A DNA stretch of 64,000 nucleotides from an uncultured Novosphingobium sp. (GTDB lineage Bacteria; Pseudomonadota; Alphaproteobacteria; Sphingomonadales; Sphingomonadaceae), in contig CAMPHR010000012.1 in NCBI GenBank assembly GCA_946886075.1, positions 17,314 to 81,313 on the forward strand, read 5' to 3'. This document shows positions 49,769 to 60,416 of this stretch, piece by piece. The position numbers were made by a program, and so were the translations under genes. The notes under the pieces were generated by a model. It was not told the origin of the DNA. It ran no database searches and saw only the letters and a list, made by a program, of their open reading frames with translations. Every line of letters starts with the position of its first letter. Positions within the stretch are counted from its first letter, which is position 1.

Positions 49769-50044
49769 GCCGGTGCCCGAAAGGGCTTCAAAGGGAATGC
49801 GGTGCGGGCTGCCGACAAGGCGCCCAAATCCGCGGCTGTCCCTGCAACTGTAAGCGGTGAGCGAGACGCATAGCGACCTTCCGGATCGATCGGAGGTCAG
49901 CCACTGGGCCGGACGCTAAATCATGCGAGGCCTGGGAAGGCCATGTGTCGAGCGATGACCCGCAAGCCAGGAGACCTGCCGGCGCCTGGTCGCTCTTGCT
50001 TTGGCCCAGGGGATGGCCGGGGCACGGTATTCCGTCTGAGCGAC
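49769..50044 (+). ncRNA. Cobalamin riboswitch 2, controlling the cobalt transporter-cobW-cobN operon
   Basis: Plus strand: 5' CCGGTGCCCG..AAAGGGAATGCGGTGC (from 49769), the core CCGCGGCTGTCCCTGCAACTG near 49831-49851, GTCAGCCACTGG, and the B12 box AGCCAGGAGACCTGCC at 49965-49980. After the box, GTCGCTC (49989-49995) and GAGCGAC (50038-50044) form a hairpin that also follows riboswitch 3 at the same distance. The transporter start is 127 bases further on. When cobalamin is low, cobalt import and chelatase genes should be on. Confidence 0.94.
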
Positions 50045-50170
50045 GCGTGCGGCGGGACCGCATCGGCATGCGTGCCGGGCGCTATGATGCGTCCGTCCGG
50101 CGCGTGGTGTCGGCCGCTTAGCGGAGGTCCCGTCCAGTCTCGCTGACGCCGACGGGAGCCAAGCCGTCCG

Positions 50171-51220
50171 ATGGTTATGCAAGTTCCGGCGTTGCGCCGC
50201 CGCGCGACATGGATGTTCGCGCTGCTGATCGCCGCCAATATCGGCTTATGGATATGCGCCCTGATGCTTTTCACGGGCGACACGATGATGCTCGGCACCG
50301 CCCTGCTCGCCTGGAGCCTGGGCCTGCGCCACGCGGTCGATGCCGACCATATCGCCGCCATCGACAATGTGACGCGCAAGCTGATGCAGGATGGACAGCA
50401 GCCGCTGACCGTTGGCCTGTGGTTCGCCATCGGGCACAGCGCCATCGTGCTGATCGCGGCGGTCCTTATCGCCTTCGCCGCCAGCGCGCTCAGTCGCGTC
50501 GAGGCGGCGGGCGAGATTGGCGGGACGATCGCGACGATCATCTCGGCAAGCTTCCTCTTCGCCATCGCGGCGATGAACCTGGTGATCCTGCGGTCGGTTC
50601 TGAAGACCTTCAACCATGTTCGCAGCGGTGGCACCTATGTTGATGAGGATATGGACATATTGCTCGGCAGCCGGGGCATGTTGTCGCGCCTGTTCCGGCC
50701 GCTATTCCGTCTGGTCACGCGCAGCTGGCACATGGCTCCGCTGGGTTTTCTGTTTGGCCTTGGCTTCGACACGGCGACCGAAGTCGCCATCCTCGGCCTC
50801 TCCGCAGGACAGGCAGCCAATGGGCTTTCCATCGCGACGGTGCTGATCTTTCCCCTGCTGTTCGCGGCGGGCATGGCGCTGATCGACACGGCGGACGGCG
50901 CGCTGATGATGGGCGCCTATCAATGGGCGTTCGTGAAGCCGATCCGCAAGCTTTACTACAACATCACCATCACGCTGGTCTCGGCGCTGGTCGCAATCGT
51001 CATCGGCGGGATCGAGGCTGCGGCGTTGCTGGGCGACAAGCTGGGCCTGACGGGCGGCATCTGGTCAATCGCCGCCGATCTTGGCGAGCATTTCAACAGC
51101 CTAGGCTTCTTCATCATCGGCCTGTTCGCCGCCTGCTGGCTGGTGAGCTGGATCATCTACCGCTGGAAGCGCTTCGACGAAATCGAAGTGCTCATCCCCA
51201 ACCAAGGACAGACAATATGA
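50171..51220 (+). CDS. NiCoT-family nickel/cobalt transporter
   Basis: 349 residues with about eight membrane helices. The metal-selectivity signature RHAVDADHIAAIDN is at residues 53-66. Other NiCoT motifs are LWFAIGHSAIVL, FLFGLGFDTATEVAILG and GMALIDTADGALMMGAYQWAF. Family members import Ni or Co with high affinity. Control by a cobalamin riboswitch and an ATGA overlap with cobW point to cobalt for CobN. ATG 50171 is used; ATG 50177 is possible. The GGGAG ribosome site lies about 13 bases before the first. Confidence 0.93.
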   Translation: MVMQVPALRRRATWMFALLIAANIGLWICALMLFTGDTMMLGTALLAWSLGLRHAVDADHIAAIDNVTRKLMQDGQQPLTVGLWFAIGHSAIVLIAAVLIAFAASALSRVEAAGEIGGTIATIISASFLFAIAAMNLVILRSVLKTFNHVRSGGTYVDEDMDILLGSRGMLSRLFRPLFRLVTRSWHMAPLGFLFGLGFDTATEVAILGLSAGQAANGLSIATVLIFPLLFAAGMALIDTADGALMMGAYQWAFVKPIRKLYYNITITLVSALVAIVIGGIEAAALLGDKLGLTGGIWSIAADLGEHFNSLGFFIIGLFAACWLVSWIIYRWKRFDEIEVLIPNQGQTI

Positions 51221-52257
51221 GCAAGGTTCCCGCCACGGTCATCACCGGGTTTCTCGGTGCCGGAAAGACAACGCTGATCCGCCATCTGATCGAAAATGCG
51301 GGCGGGCGGCGGCTCGCGCTCATCATCAATGAGTTTGGCGATGTCGGCGTCGATGGATCGCTGGTGAAGGGCTGCGGCGATGAGGCCTGCCCGGATGAGG
51401 ATATCATCGAACTCGCCAATGGCTGCATCTGCTGCACGGTGGCCGACGACTTCCTGCCCACCATGCAGAAGCTGCTGGACCGCGACGTGCCGCCCGATCA
51501 CATCATCATCGAGACATCGGGCCTCGCCCTGCCCAAGCCGCTTGTGAAGGCGTTCCAATGGCCGGATATCCGCACGCGGGCGACGGTGGATGGCGTCATC
51601 GCGCTCATCGATGCGGATGCCTTGGCGGCGGGGCGTTTCGCCCATGACGAGGAAGCGCTGGCAGCGGCGCGAGCGGCCGACCCGACGCTGGACCATGACA
51701 GCCCGATCGAGGAGCTGTTCGAGGACCAGCTGGCCTGCGCCGATCTGGTGCTGCTGAACAAGACCGATCTGGTCGCGCCGGACAAACTGGCAGAGCTTGA
51801 ACAGCAGTTGGGCGGCGAAGTGCGGCCCGGCGTCCGCACCCTGCGCACCGCGCGGGGCGAGATCGACCCCGCCATCCTGCTCGGCCTTGGCGCGGGCGTC
51901 GAGGAGCAGATCGACGCGCGCCCGTCCCATCATGATAATGAGGACGATCATGATCATGAGGATTTCGACAGCTTCGTCCTGGAGCTGGGAGAGGTTGGCA
52001 ATCCTGCGCCACTGCTCGCCGCTTTGGAGCGGGCCATCGCCGATCATGACATTTTGCGGGTGAAGGGTTTTGTCGCCGTCGCCGGGCGCCCGGCACGTCT
52101 GGTCATTCAGGCGGTAGGGCCGCGCATCCAGCATCATTTCGACCGGCAGTGGCAGGCAGACGAGGTACGCGCGTCACGGCTGGTAGTCATCGGCCAGGCG
52201 GGATTGGATCGTGCCGCGATCGAGGGCGCGCTTTCAGGACAGCTGGCGGCCGCCTGA
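51217..52257 (+). CDS. cobW: Cobalamin biosynthesis GTPase CobW
   Basis: 346 residues from ATG 51217, overlapping the transporter stop (ATGA); the frame upstream to 50923 is noise. G3E GTPase features: Walker A GFLGAGKTT (11-19), the metal motif GCICC (69-73), IIIETSGLALPKP, LLNKTDLV, and a His/Asp-rich stretch HHDNEDDHDHED near residue 237 that could store or hand over metal. The C-terminal CobW domain (LRVKGFVAVAGRPARL, HHFDRQW) is present. CobW is a metallochaperone thought to deliver Co(II) to the CobNST chelatase, fitting its place between the transporter and cobN. Confidence 0.94.
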   Translation: MSKVPATVITGFLGAGKTTLIRHLIENAGGRRLALIINEFGDVGVDGSLVKGCGDEACPDEDIIELANGCICCTVADDFLPTMQKLLDRDVPPDHIIIETSGLALPKPLVKAFQWPDIRTRATVDGVIALIDADALAAGRFAHDEEALAAARAADPTLDHDSPIEELFEDQLACADLVLLNKTDLVAPDKLAELEQQLGGEVRPGVRTLRTARGEIDPAILLGLGAGVEEQIDARPSHHDNEDDHDHEDFDSFVLELGEVGNPAPLLAALERAIADHDILRVKGFVAVAGRPARLVIQAVGPRIQHHFDRQWQADEVRASRLVVIGQAGLDRAAIEGALSGQLAAA

Positions 52258-55200
52258 TGCATTTGCTGACCGCCACGCCGGGCACCGTTTCGAACGGCGA
52301 CGAAGCAATCGACCTTGGCCAGTCGCCGGGCGACATCGTGCTGCTGACCGTGGCGGACAGCGACCTTGCCTGCTTTGCGAGCGCGGCGGCGATGCTGGGC
52401 GATGGCGCGCCGTCGATCCGGCTCGCCAACCTGCTGCAATTGAAGCACCCCTATTCGGTCGACCTCTATGTCGAAAAGGTGATTTCCCACGCGAAATTCG
52501 TGTGCGTCGTCTTGTTGGGGGGTAAGAGCTACTGGCCCTATGGCATTGAGGAAATTGCCAATGTCGCGCGCGAAAAGGGGATAGCATTCGCCGCGATCGC
52601 CGATGGGCGGGAGGATGATCCGGAGCTGCGGCTAGCCTCCACCCTGCCAGCGGAGACATGCGATCTGCTGCGCGATTATCTGCGCCAGGGGGGCATCGCC
52701 AATGCGATGGCTTTCCTGAAGACGGCCGCGCAGATCGCGGGACTGGATGCGGGCTATGCCGACCCGCCGGTGCCGGTCGCTGACGCCGGGCTGTACCTGC
52801 CGGGGGTCGAGCGTCCGGTGCTGGATCAGGTGAAAGCGGGTTGGACAGATGGGCAGCCGACGGTGCTGTTCCTCTTCTATCGCGCCCTGCTGATCGCCGG
52901 GACGCTGGAAGCTGTGGACGCGATGATCGCGGGGCTGCGCGAGGCAGGTCTGAACGTGCTGGCGGTGCATGTGCGGGCGCTGCGCGAACCCTTTGCGCGG
53001 GATTATCTGGAAGGGGTGATGGGGGCGGTGCGGCCTGACGTGATCCTGAACGCGACCGCCTTCGCCGCGTCGGCGCCGGGCGAGCCGCGCACGCCATCGA
53101 TATTGGAGCAGTCGGACTGCCCCGTCCTCCAGACGATGTTCGCCAGCGCAGAACAGGCGGCATGGCAGGACAGCGCACGGGGCCTTGGACCGCGCGATCT
53201 GGCGATGCACATCGCCTTGCCGGAGGTGGACGGGCGGATCTTCACGCGGGCGGTGGCTTTCAAGGCGGCGGCGCGCTTCGACGCGCGGACGGAATGTAGC
53301 ATCATCGTGCCGCAGGTGCTGGCGGATAGAGTGAGCTTCGTCGCCCAACTGGCTGGAAACTGGGCAAGGTTGCGTCGCGCCCCAGAAACGGAGCGGCGCG
53401 TGGCGCTGGTGCTTGCCAATTACCCAAACAGGGACGGCCGGATCGGCAACGGCGTCGGGCTCGACACGCCGGAAAGCGCGGCGGCGATCCTGCGGACGCT
53501 GGCGGAGGCGGGCTATGCGGTCGGCGAAGCCCCGACCGAGGGCGCGGCGCTGATGCGGTTGATGACGGGGAGCGAGGCGACGTGCGCGCTGCCGCTGGCG
53601 GACTATCGGGCAGCGTTCGGGCGCTTGCCCGAAGGCGCTCGGCGGGCGGTGACGGAACGGTGGGGGGAGCCGGAGGATGATCCATCCTGCGCGGGCGGCG
53701 CCTTTGCCCTGCGGGTGCATCGCTTCGGCCATGTCGTCGTCGCGGTGCAACCGTCGCGCGGCTATGATGTCGATCCCAAGAGCAGCTATCATGACCCGGC
53801 GCTGCCGCCGCCGCATGCTTACCTCGCCTTTCACATCTGGCTGGCGGAGGCGTTTGGCGTCCATGCGGTCGTGCATGTGGGCAAGCATGGCAATCTGGAG
53901 TGGCTGCCGGGCAAGGCAATCGCGCTGTCGGAGAATTGCTTTCCCGAAATTTGCGCCGGACCGATCCCGCAAATCTATCCGTTCATCGTCAATGATCCGG
54001 GCGAAGGCACGCAGGCGAAGCGCCGGATCGGCGCATGCATTATCGACCATCTGACGCCGCCGCTGACGCGGGCTGAGACTTATGGGCCGCTCAAGGAATT
54101 AGAGGCGCTGGTCGATGAATATTATCTGGCGGCGGGGATGGACCCGCGCAGGCTGGAGACGTTGCGAAGGGATATATTGGCGCTGGCGGCGGCGCAGGGG
54201 CTGGACAAGGATGCAGGCGCGCAGGGCAGCGGCGATGATGCGCTGGCGGCGATCGACAACTATTTGTGTGAACTGAAGGAAATGCAGATCCGCGACGGGC
54301 TGCATGTCTTCACCCGATCGCCTAAAGGGACGCTGCGCCGCGACCTGCTGATCGCGCTGGCCCGTTGCCCGAGGGGGCTGGATGACGGGCAGCAATCGCT
54401 GTTGCGGGCTCTGGCCGATGATCTGGCGCTGGGTTTCGATCCGATCGATTGCGGGATGGGGATGCCTTGGGAAGGGCTGAGGCCGCAGCAACTGGCCCAT
54501 ATGACGCCGGACGTGTGGCGCAGCACGGGCGACACCGTCGAGCGGCTGGAGCTTTACGCGATGCATCTGCTCGATACAGAAGATACGGCGCCGGGGCCTG
54601 CCAGCGGGCAAGTTCTGGAGACGATCCGCAATGATTTGGCGCCACGCGTGGATGCTTGCGGAGAGGCGGAGAAGGCGGCGCTACTTCAGGCGCTTGATGG
54701 GCGGTTCGTGCTGCCCGGCCCGTCCGGTGCGCCGACGCGGGGGCGGCCTGAAGTTCTGCCGACCGGGCGCAATTTCTATTCGGTCGATACGCGCGCGGTG
54801 CCCACCGTCGCGGCGTGGAACCTTGGCCAGAAGTCAGCGGAATTGGTCGTGCAGGACTATCTCCAGCGCGAAGGCGCCTATCCACGCGCCATTGCCCTAT
54901 CCGCATGGGGCACGGCGAACATGCGCACCGGCGGCGACGACATCGCGCAGGCGCTGGCGCTGATGGGTGTCCGGCCGCGCTGGGATTGGGGATCAGGGCG
55001 CGTGGTCGGCTTTGAGGTGATGACGCTCGCCGAACTTAATCGCCCGCGCGTGGACGTAACCCTGCGCGTATCGGGCTTCTTCCGCGACGCCTTCCCGGAA
55101 CAGATCGACCTGATCGACAGCGCCGCCCGCGCCGTCATGACGCTTGATGAGCCCGATGAAGACAATCCCGCCGCCGCCCGGCACCGTGCCGAAGCTGCTT

Positions 55201-55948
55201 CGCTGATCGCGGAAGGAACGCCTGAGAAGGCGGCGCTGCGCCGCGCGGGGGCGCGTGTGTTCGGGTCGAAGCCGGGCGCTTATGGCGCGGGATTGCAGGC
55301 GATGATCGACGAGCGGCTGTGGCATGACCGGGCGGATTTGGCGAACGTCTATCTCGACTGGGGAAGCCATGCCTATGGCGGCGGGGTCGAGGGCGATGTG
55401 GAGCGCGACCTGTTCGCGCGGCGGCTGGGCGAGGCCGACGCCCTGATCCAGAATCAGGATAATCGCGAGCATGACCTGCTCGACAGCGACGACTATTATC
55501 AGTTCGAAGGCGGGATCGCGGCGGCTGTCGAGCATCTGTCGGGACGCACACCGCTCAGCTATCATAATGACCATAGTCGGCCCGAACGGCCGGTCGTCCG
55601 GACGCTGGAGGATGAGATCGGCCGCGTGGTACGGGCGCGCGTCACCAACCCTAAATGGATCGCGGGCATGATGCGCCACGGCTACAAGGGCGCGTTCGAA
55701 ATTGCCGCGTCGGTCGATTATCTCTTTGCCTTTGCCGCCACGACCCATGGCGTGAAGGACCATCATTTCGATGCCGTCCACGCCGCCTTCATCGAGGATG
55801 ACGCCGTGCGCGCCTTCATGAGCGAAGCCAACCCCGCCGCGCTGCGCGAGACCGCCGCGCGACTCCACGAAGCGCTGGACCGGGGGCTGTGGCGGCCACG
55901 GTCGAACAGCGCGGCCATGATCCTTGCCCAACTGAAGGAAGACCGCCC

Positions 55949-55952
<4 letters not shown>
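52257..55952 (+). CDS. cobN: Aerobic cobaltochelatase subunit CobN
   Basis: 1231 residues from ATG 52257, which shares one base with the cobW TGA. Typical CobN/BchH features: LLTVADSDLACFASA at the start, HPYSVDLYVEKVISHAKFV, VLFLFYRALLIAGTLEAVDA, VLANYPNRDGRIGNGVGLDTP, the metal-site region HVVVAVQPSRGYDVDPKSSYH, LPPPHAYLAFHIWLAEAFGVHAVVHVGKHGNLEWLPGK-type segment near residue 520, and NQDNREHDLLDSDDYYQFEGG near 1065-1085. It inserts Co(II) into hydrogenobyrinic acid a,c-diamide with ATP hydrolysis by CobS/CobT chelatase subunits, which are not encoded here. cobO follows with an ATGA overlap. Confidence 0.96.
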
Positions 55953-56554
<602 letters not shown>

Positions 56555-56555
56555 C

Positions 56556-57194
56556 ATGAGCGGACCCGCCATAATCCCGATCGACAGCGCGCAGTTCGAG
56601 GCGCTGGTACGGGCGCGGCGGGATATTCGCCATTTCAGTACCGATCCGATCGACGAGGCGGACGTCGAATGGCTGCTGAGCATGGCGCATCGCGCGCCGT
56701 CAGTGGGATTGTCGCAGCCGTGGCGCTTTGCGCGGATCGAGACGGCGGAGTTGCGGGAGGGGCTGGCGTGCCATGTCGACCGCCAGGTGCGGGAAGCGGG
56801 CAAGGAATATGACGGGGATCAGGACAAGCTCTATCGCAGCCTGAAACTGCATGGCCTGCGTGAGGCGCCGGTGCTGTTCGCCGTCTATTGCGACGATGGG
56901 ACAGAGACCGGCCATCATCTGGGCGCTGTCACCATGCCGGAGGCGCGGCGCTATAGTTGCGTGATGGCGGTGCATACGCTGTGGCTGGCGGCGCAGACGC
57001 GGCGGATCGGCATGGGGTGGGTGTCGATCATGGAGCCTGCTGGTGTGGACGCGATGCTGGACATTCCCGTGGGCTGGGAATGTCTGGGGTTGCTGTGCCT
57101 TGGGCGGCCGGTCAGCGAGGAGGATGTGCCCGAGCTGGAGCGGCGGGGCTGGGAGGAGCGGACGGATTGGCATTCGGTGGTGGTGCGGCGTTAA
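56556..57194 (+). CDS. bluB: 5,6-dimethylbenzimidazole synthase
   Basis: 212 residues. It is a nitroreductase-fold flavoprotein with BluB marks: RRDIRHFSTDPIDEADVEWLL, MAHRAPSVGLSQPWRF, APVLFAVYCDDG, GAVTMPEARRYSCVMAVHTLWLAAQTRRIGMGW (signature around residues 123-155), and GWECLGLLCLGRP. It fragments reduced FMN with oxygen to give dimethylbenzimidazole, the lower ligand used by CobT (47070-48086). Its presence means this strain can probably make B12 de novo under aerobic conditions. It ends the riboswitch-2 operon; a large palindromic repeat follows 19 bases after the stop. Confidence 0.95.
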   Translation: MSGPAIIPIDSAQFEALVRARRDIRHFSTDPIDEADVEWLLSMAHRAPSVGLSQPWRFARIETAELREGLACHVDRQVREAGKEYDGDQDKLYRSLKLHGLREAPVLFAVYCDDGTETGHHLGAVTMPEARRYSCVMAVHTLWLAAQTRRIGMGWVSIMEPAGVDAMLDIPVGWECLGLLCLGRPVSEEDVPELERRGWEERTDWHSVVVRR

Positions 57195-57213
57195 GGGTCA
57201 TTCCCATACCTCT

Positions 57214-57296
57214 CCCCCGTTCGCCCTGAGCCTGTCGAAGGGCTCCACTTCTTCAAGAGAAGTGAAGGGCTTCGACAAGCTCAGCCCGAACGGGGG
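57214..57296. repeat. Long imperfect palindrome (dispersed intergenic repeat)
   Basis: CCCCCGTTCGCCCTGAGCCT at 57214 is mirrored by an arm ending CAGCCCGAACGGGGG at 57296. An inner CACTTCT/AGAAGTG dyad lies next to a short TCA loop, so almost the whole 83 bases fold on themselves with a few mismatches. Repeats of this GAGCCTGTCGAAGGG form are common between genes in sphingomonads, pseudomonads and xanthomonads as I recall. It lies between convergent bluB and an alpha/beta hydrolase gene and may terminate both. A half copy is at 257-284. Confidence 0.75.
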
Positions 57297-57309
57297 TGGG
57301 GTTTGTTTT

Positions 57310-58164
57310 TCACCCTCGCAAGAAATCCAAAGCCAACGCTTCGAACCGGTCCTTATGCTCGATCATCGTCCAATGGCCGCAGCGCGGGAAGACGTGGAGT
57401 TCGGCATTCGGAATGATCCGCATCGGCAGCAGCGCGCCGTCCAGCGGGCTGACCTTGTCATCACGCCCCCACATGATCAGCGTCGGCGCCTGAATCTTGC
57501 CCAGATAATCGATACGCTGCGACACACCCGGCCCGCTCATCGACTGGGCGATGAAGCCGAGGGCCGCGCGCGTGTACATCTTGCGGCTGCTTTCCATCGT
57601 CACCGGCTCCAGCGCCGCCTTGTAGCGCATGTCGATCAGTTCATCGGTGATGATCGCCTTGTCGTAGACCATCGATTCCAGCCAGGCGATGATGTTTTCC
57701 CGCGTCGGGTCCTCGATGAAATCGACTAGGCGGGTCAGCCCTTCATTGGGGAAGGTCGAGGTGATGTTGAAGCCGATCCCGCCGATAGTGATGTAGCGCA
57801 GCACCCGGTCGGGATGGGACGCCGCCAGATGCCCGCCGATGATCCCGCCATAACTGTTGCCAATGACATGGGCGCGATCGATGCCAAGGCCGTCCATCAA
57901 GGCGACAACCGCGTCGCGGGCCACGCCGACCGGGTCGCCATCGACCGGATCACTCTTCCCATAGCCGGGCGCGTCCAGGATGATCGTGCGGAAATGCTGG
58001 GAGAAGAAGGGCAGATTGCCCTGGAAATTCGCCCAACCGGTGACGCCCGGGCCGGACCCGTGGAGGAGCAGGAGCGCCGGACCTGATCCCGCCTCATGAT
58101 AATGGAGCCGCCCCTTATCCGTTTCCAGAAAGCGGCTGGTGCCCTCGAAGCTGAAATCGCTCAT
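57310..58164 (-). CDS. Alpha/beta hydrolase resembling meta-cleavage-product (C-C bond) hydrolases
   Basis: 284 residues from ATG 58164 (AGAGGA just upstream, better than ATG 58185). The oxyanion and substrate region LLLLHGSGPGVTGWANFQGN is the classic form of BphD/XylF/HsaD-type enzymes. Catalytic residues: Ser104 in VIGNSYGGIIG, an Asp in MWGRDDKVSPLDG, and His in PRCGHWTMIEHKDRF near residue 261. Such hydrolases split the vinylogous 1,5-diketones made by extradiol ring cleavage. No ring-cleaving dioxygenase gene is adjacent, and it sits alone between two cobalamin operons, divergent from riboswitch 3. The true substrate may differ. Confidence 0.83.
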   Translation of the reverse strand: MSDFSFEGTSRFLETDKGRLHYHEAGSGPALLLLHGSGPGVTGWANFQGNLPFFSQHFRTIILDAPGYGKSDPVDGDPVGVARDAVVALMDGLGIDRAHVIGNSYGGIIGGHLAASHPDRVLRYITIGGIGFNITSTFPNEGLTRLVDFIEDPTRENIIAWLESMVYDKAIITDELIDMRYKAALEPVTMESSRKMYTRAALGFIAQSMSGPGVSQRIDYLGKIQAPTLIMWGRDDKVSPLDGALLPMRIIPNAELHVFPRCGHWTMIEHKDRFEALALDFLRG

Positions 58165-58308
58165 CTTTTCCTCTCCATTCTGCATATGTTGGTGCGGGCG
58201 TAGCGGCCACGCGCGACGGACGCAAGGAAGCGGCCCATGGCTACTTCCCTTTCGCCTGCATCCCCATTATGAAGCGCGTCGAGCCGGGTTCGCCCGGTTC
58301 ATCGATCG

Positions 58309-58565
58309 CGCCGGTGCCCCGCCAAGGGGCTTAATTGGGAACGCGGTGCGGGAGGAAATCCTCCCTAATCCGCGGCTGTCCCTGCAACTGTGAGCGGCGA
58401 GCAAGGCATGGACCGGTCAGTCCCAAACGGGCGGCCAGCCACTGGAGCGATCCGGGAAGGCCCCATGCCAAGCTGTGACCCGCAAGCCAGGAGACCTGCC
58501 GGAGCAAAGGTCGCTCTTGCCATGATCCAGGGGATGGTCACGGCTCGGTTCTCCGTTTGAGCGAC
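58309..58565 (+). ncRNA. Cobalamin riboswitch 3, controlling the cobG-cobH-cobI-cobJ-cobL operon
   Basis: Plus strand: 5' GCCGGTGCCCCG from 58309, GGGAACGCGGTGCGGGAGG, the core CCGCGGCTGTCCCTGCAACTG near 58370-58390, GGCCAGCCACTGG, and the B12 box AGCCAGGAGACCTGCC at 58485-58500. GTCGCTC (58510-58516) and GAGCGAC (58559-58565) then form the same downstream hairpin as after riboswitch 2, 49 bases apart in both. The cobG start is about 98 bases further on. Confidence 0.94.
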
Positions 58566-58662
58566 GAATTCGTGCGGCTGCGGCCGTGCAGGCGTGCGGC
58601 CTGATCGCCCGCCTGTGCGTGCCGTCCGCTTGTCGTGGCGCAGGTGCTGGAGGGCTGGAGCA

Positions 58663-59787
58663 ATGCGGGAGGTGATGCGGCGTGACGCGGCCGGCGCAGG
58701 CGTGCGCGGCTGGTGCCCGACGGCTTGGCGGCCGATGATGGCCGGCGACGGGCTGCTAGTGCGGGTGCGACCGGCGCTCGGCCGGATGAACCGGGCGCAG
58801 ATGGTGGGGCTGTGCGAAGCCGCGCTCGCTTTTGGCAATGGCCATATCGATGTCACCAATCGCGCCGCCTTGCAGATCAGGGGCGTTGCCCAAGCGGATC
58901 ACCGCGCACTGATGGAGCGGCTGGTCATGCTGGGTCTCGCAAATGCTGATGCAGAGCAGGACCGCCAGCCGCCGATGATCATCAACCCGGATTGGCATGC
59001 TGGCGATGACAGCGCCCTGATCGCGACTGAACTTGCCGCACGGCTGGAGGAACTGCCGCACCTGCCCGCCAAGGTCGGTTTCGCGATCGATGCCGGGCCT
59101 GCGCCGGTGCTGGGCGATGCGCCAGCGGATTTCCGCGTCGAACGAGCTGCAGGCGGCTCGCTGATCCTGCGAGCGGACGGACGCGCGCGGGGTGTTCCCG
59201 TCAGCGCAGCGAACGCCGTGGACGGGTTGATCAGCATGACCCACTGGTTCGTCGCGAGCGGCGGTGTTCAGGCCGGACGCATGGCGCGGCATGCTGCGCT
59301 GCCCGCAGAGGCGATCGAAGTCCCCGCCCCGGCCCGGGCTCGCACTGCTGCTCTGGACGCCGCGCCCGGCCCCTTCCATGCCGCCCCATTCGGCCGGATC
59401 GAAGCCTCTGCGCTGATTGCCGCCATTGGGTATGACACGCACGCGGTGCGCGTCACGCCTTGGCGCGGCTTGGTGCTGGAGGGCAGCGGCGCGCCCGCAG
59501 ATGACCCGGCCGACCCGCGCCTTTCTGCCGATGCCTGTCCGGGTGCGCCTGCCTGCCCGCAGTCAAGCGTCGCCACTCGCGAACTGGCCGCCCGGCTCGC
59601 GCCTCATGTCCCGAACCTGCATGTGTCCGGTTGCGCCAAGGGCTGCGCTCGTCCTTCGCAGGCGGCGGTCGTGCTGACCGGGCGAGAGGGTCGCTTCGAC
59701 CTTGCCCATGATGCGCGCGCGGGTGCGCCACCGCTGCATGCGGGCCTGTCGCTTGATCAGATACTCGCCCATTTCGGAGCCCATTGA
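58663..59787 (+). CDS. cobG: Precorrin-3B synthase CobG
   Basis: 374 residues from ATG 58663 (GGAGGGCTGGAG upstream); the extension to 58594 lies in the riboswitch leader. It is a small nitrite/sulfite-reductase-like protein: GWCPTAWRPMMAGDGLLVRVRP at the start, ITNRAALQIRG-like VTNRAALQIRGV, and a [4Fe-4S] site with CPGAPACPQSS and HVSGCAKGCARPS near residues 300-345. It hydroxylates C20 and forms the lactone of precorrin-3B using O2, so the pathway is the aerobic one. Its TGA overlaps the cobH ATG by one base. Confidence 0.93.
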   Translation: MREVMRRDAAGAGVRGWCPTAWRPMMAGDGLLVRVRPALGRMNRAQMVGLCEAALAFGNGHIDVTNRAALQIRGVAQADHRALMERLVMLGLANADAEQDRQPPMIINPDWHAGDDSALIATELAARLEELPHLPAKVGFAIDAGPAPVLGDAPADFRVERAAGGSLILRADGRARGVPVSAANAVDGLISMTHWFVASGGVQAGRMARHAALPAEAIEVPAPARARTAALDAAPGPFHAAPFGRIEASALIAAIGYDTHAVRVTPWRGLVLEGSGAPADDPADPRLSADACPGAPACPQSSVATRELAARLAPHVPNLHVSGCAKGCARPSQAAVVLTGREGRFDLAHDARAGAPPLHAGLSLDQILAHFGAH

Positions 59788-60416
59788 TGCCGCATCTTTA
59801 CGAAACAGACGGCGCGGAAATCTATCGCCAATCCTTCCGCATGATCCGGGAGGAAGCGGCGCTTGACCGCTTTTCGCCGGAGGAAGAGCGGGTCGCCGTC
59901 CGGATGATCCATGCCGCGGGCATGGTCGGCCTCGCGCCGCATATCCGCTTTTCCCCCGGCTTTGCCGTAGCCGCGATCGCCGCGCTGGAGGCAGGCGCGC
60001 CGATCCTGTGCGATGCGCGCATGGTGTCGGAAGGAATCACGCGCGCGCGCCTGCCCGCTGGCAATGCAATAATCTGCACCCTGAACGACGACGAGGTGCC
60101 CGATCTCGCTCGATCGATGGCGAACACGCGATCGGCGGCAGCGCTGGAACTGTGGCGACCCCATCTCGCCGGAGCTGTCGTCGCGATCGGCAACGCGCCG
60201 ACCGCGCTGTTCCACCTGCTCAACATGCTGGAAGACCCCGCCTGCCCCCGCCCGGCGGCGATCATCGGCTGTCCGGTCGGTTTCATCGGCGCTGCAGAAT
60301 CGAAAGAGGCACTCTGGCAAAGCCAGCCCGTCCCTTGCTGCATCGTGGAAGGCCGACTGGGCGGCAGCGCGATCACCGTGGCGGCGGTCAACGCACTCGC
60401 GAGTGCAGCGGAATGA
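59787..60416 (+). CDS. cobH: Precorrin-8X methylmutase CobH
   Basis: 209 residues from ATG 59787 (TGATG junction with cobG). Family features: EIYRQSFRMIREEA, VAVRMIHAAGMVG with the catalytic histidine, GAPILCDARMVSEGITR, AIGNAPTALFHLL and GCPVGFIGAAESKEAL. It moves a methyl group from C11 to C12 of precorrin-8X, giving hydrogenobyrinic acid. The next gene, cobI, starts in its stop codon (ATGA). Confidence 0.95.
   Translation: MPHLYETDGAEIYRQSFRMIREEAALDRFSPEEERVAVRMIHAAGMVGLAPHIRFSPGFAVAAIAALEAGAPILCDARMVSEGITRARLPAGNAIICTLNDDEVPDLARSMANTRSAAALELWRPHLAGAVVAIGNAPTALFHLLNMLEDPACPRPAAIIGCPVGFIGAAESKEALWQSQPVPCCIVEGRLGGSAITVAAVNALASAAE

Noticed and set aside
52632..54050. 472-codon minus-strand frame opposite cobN
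   Set aside because: Arg/His/Gln-rich shadow of the cobN codons, no recognisable motif.
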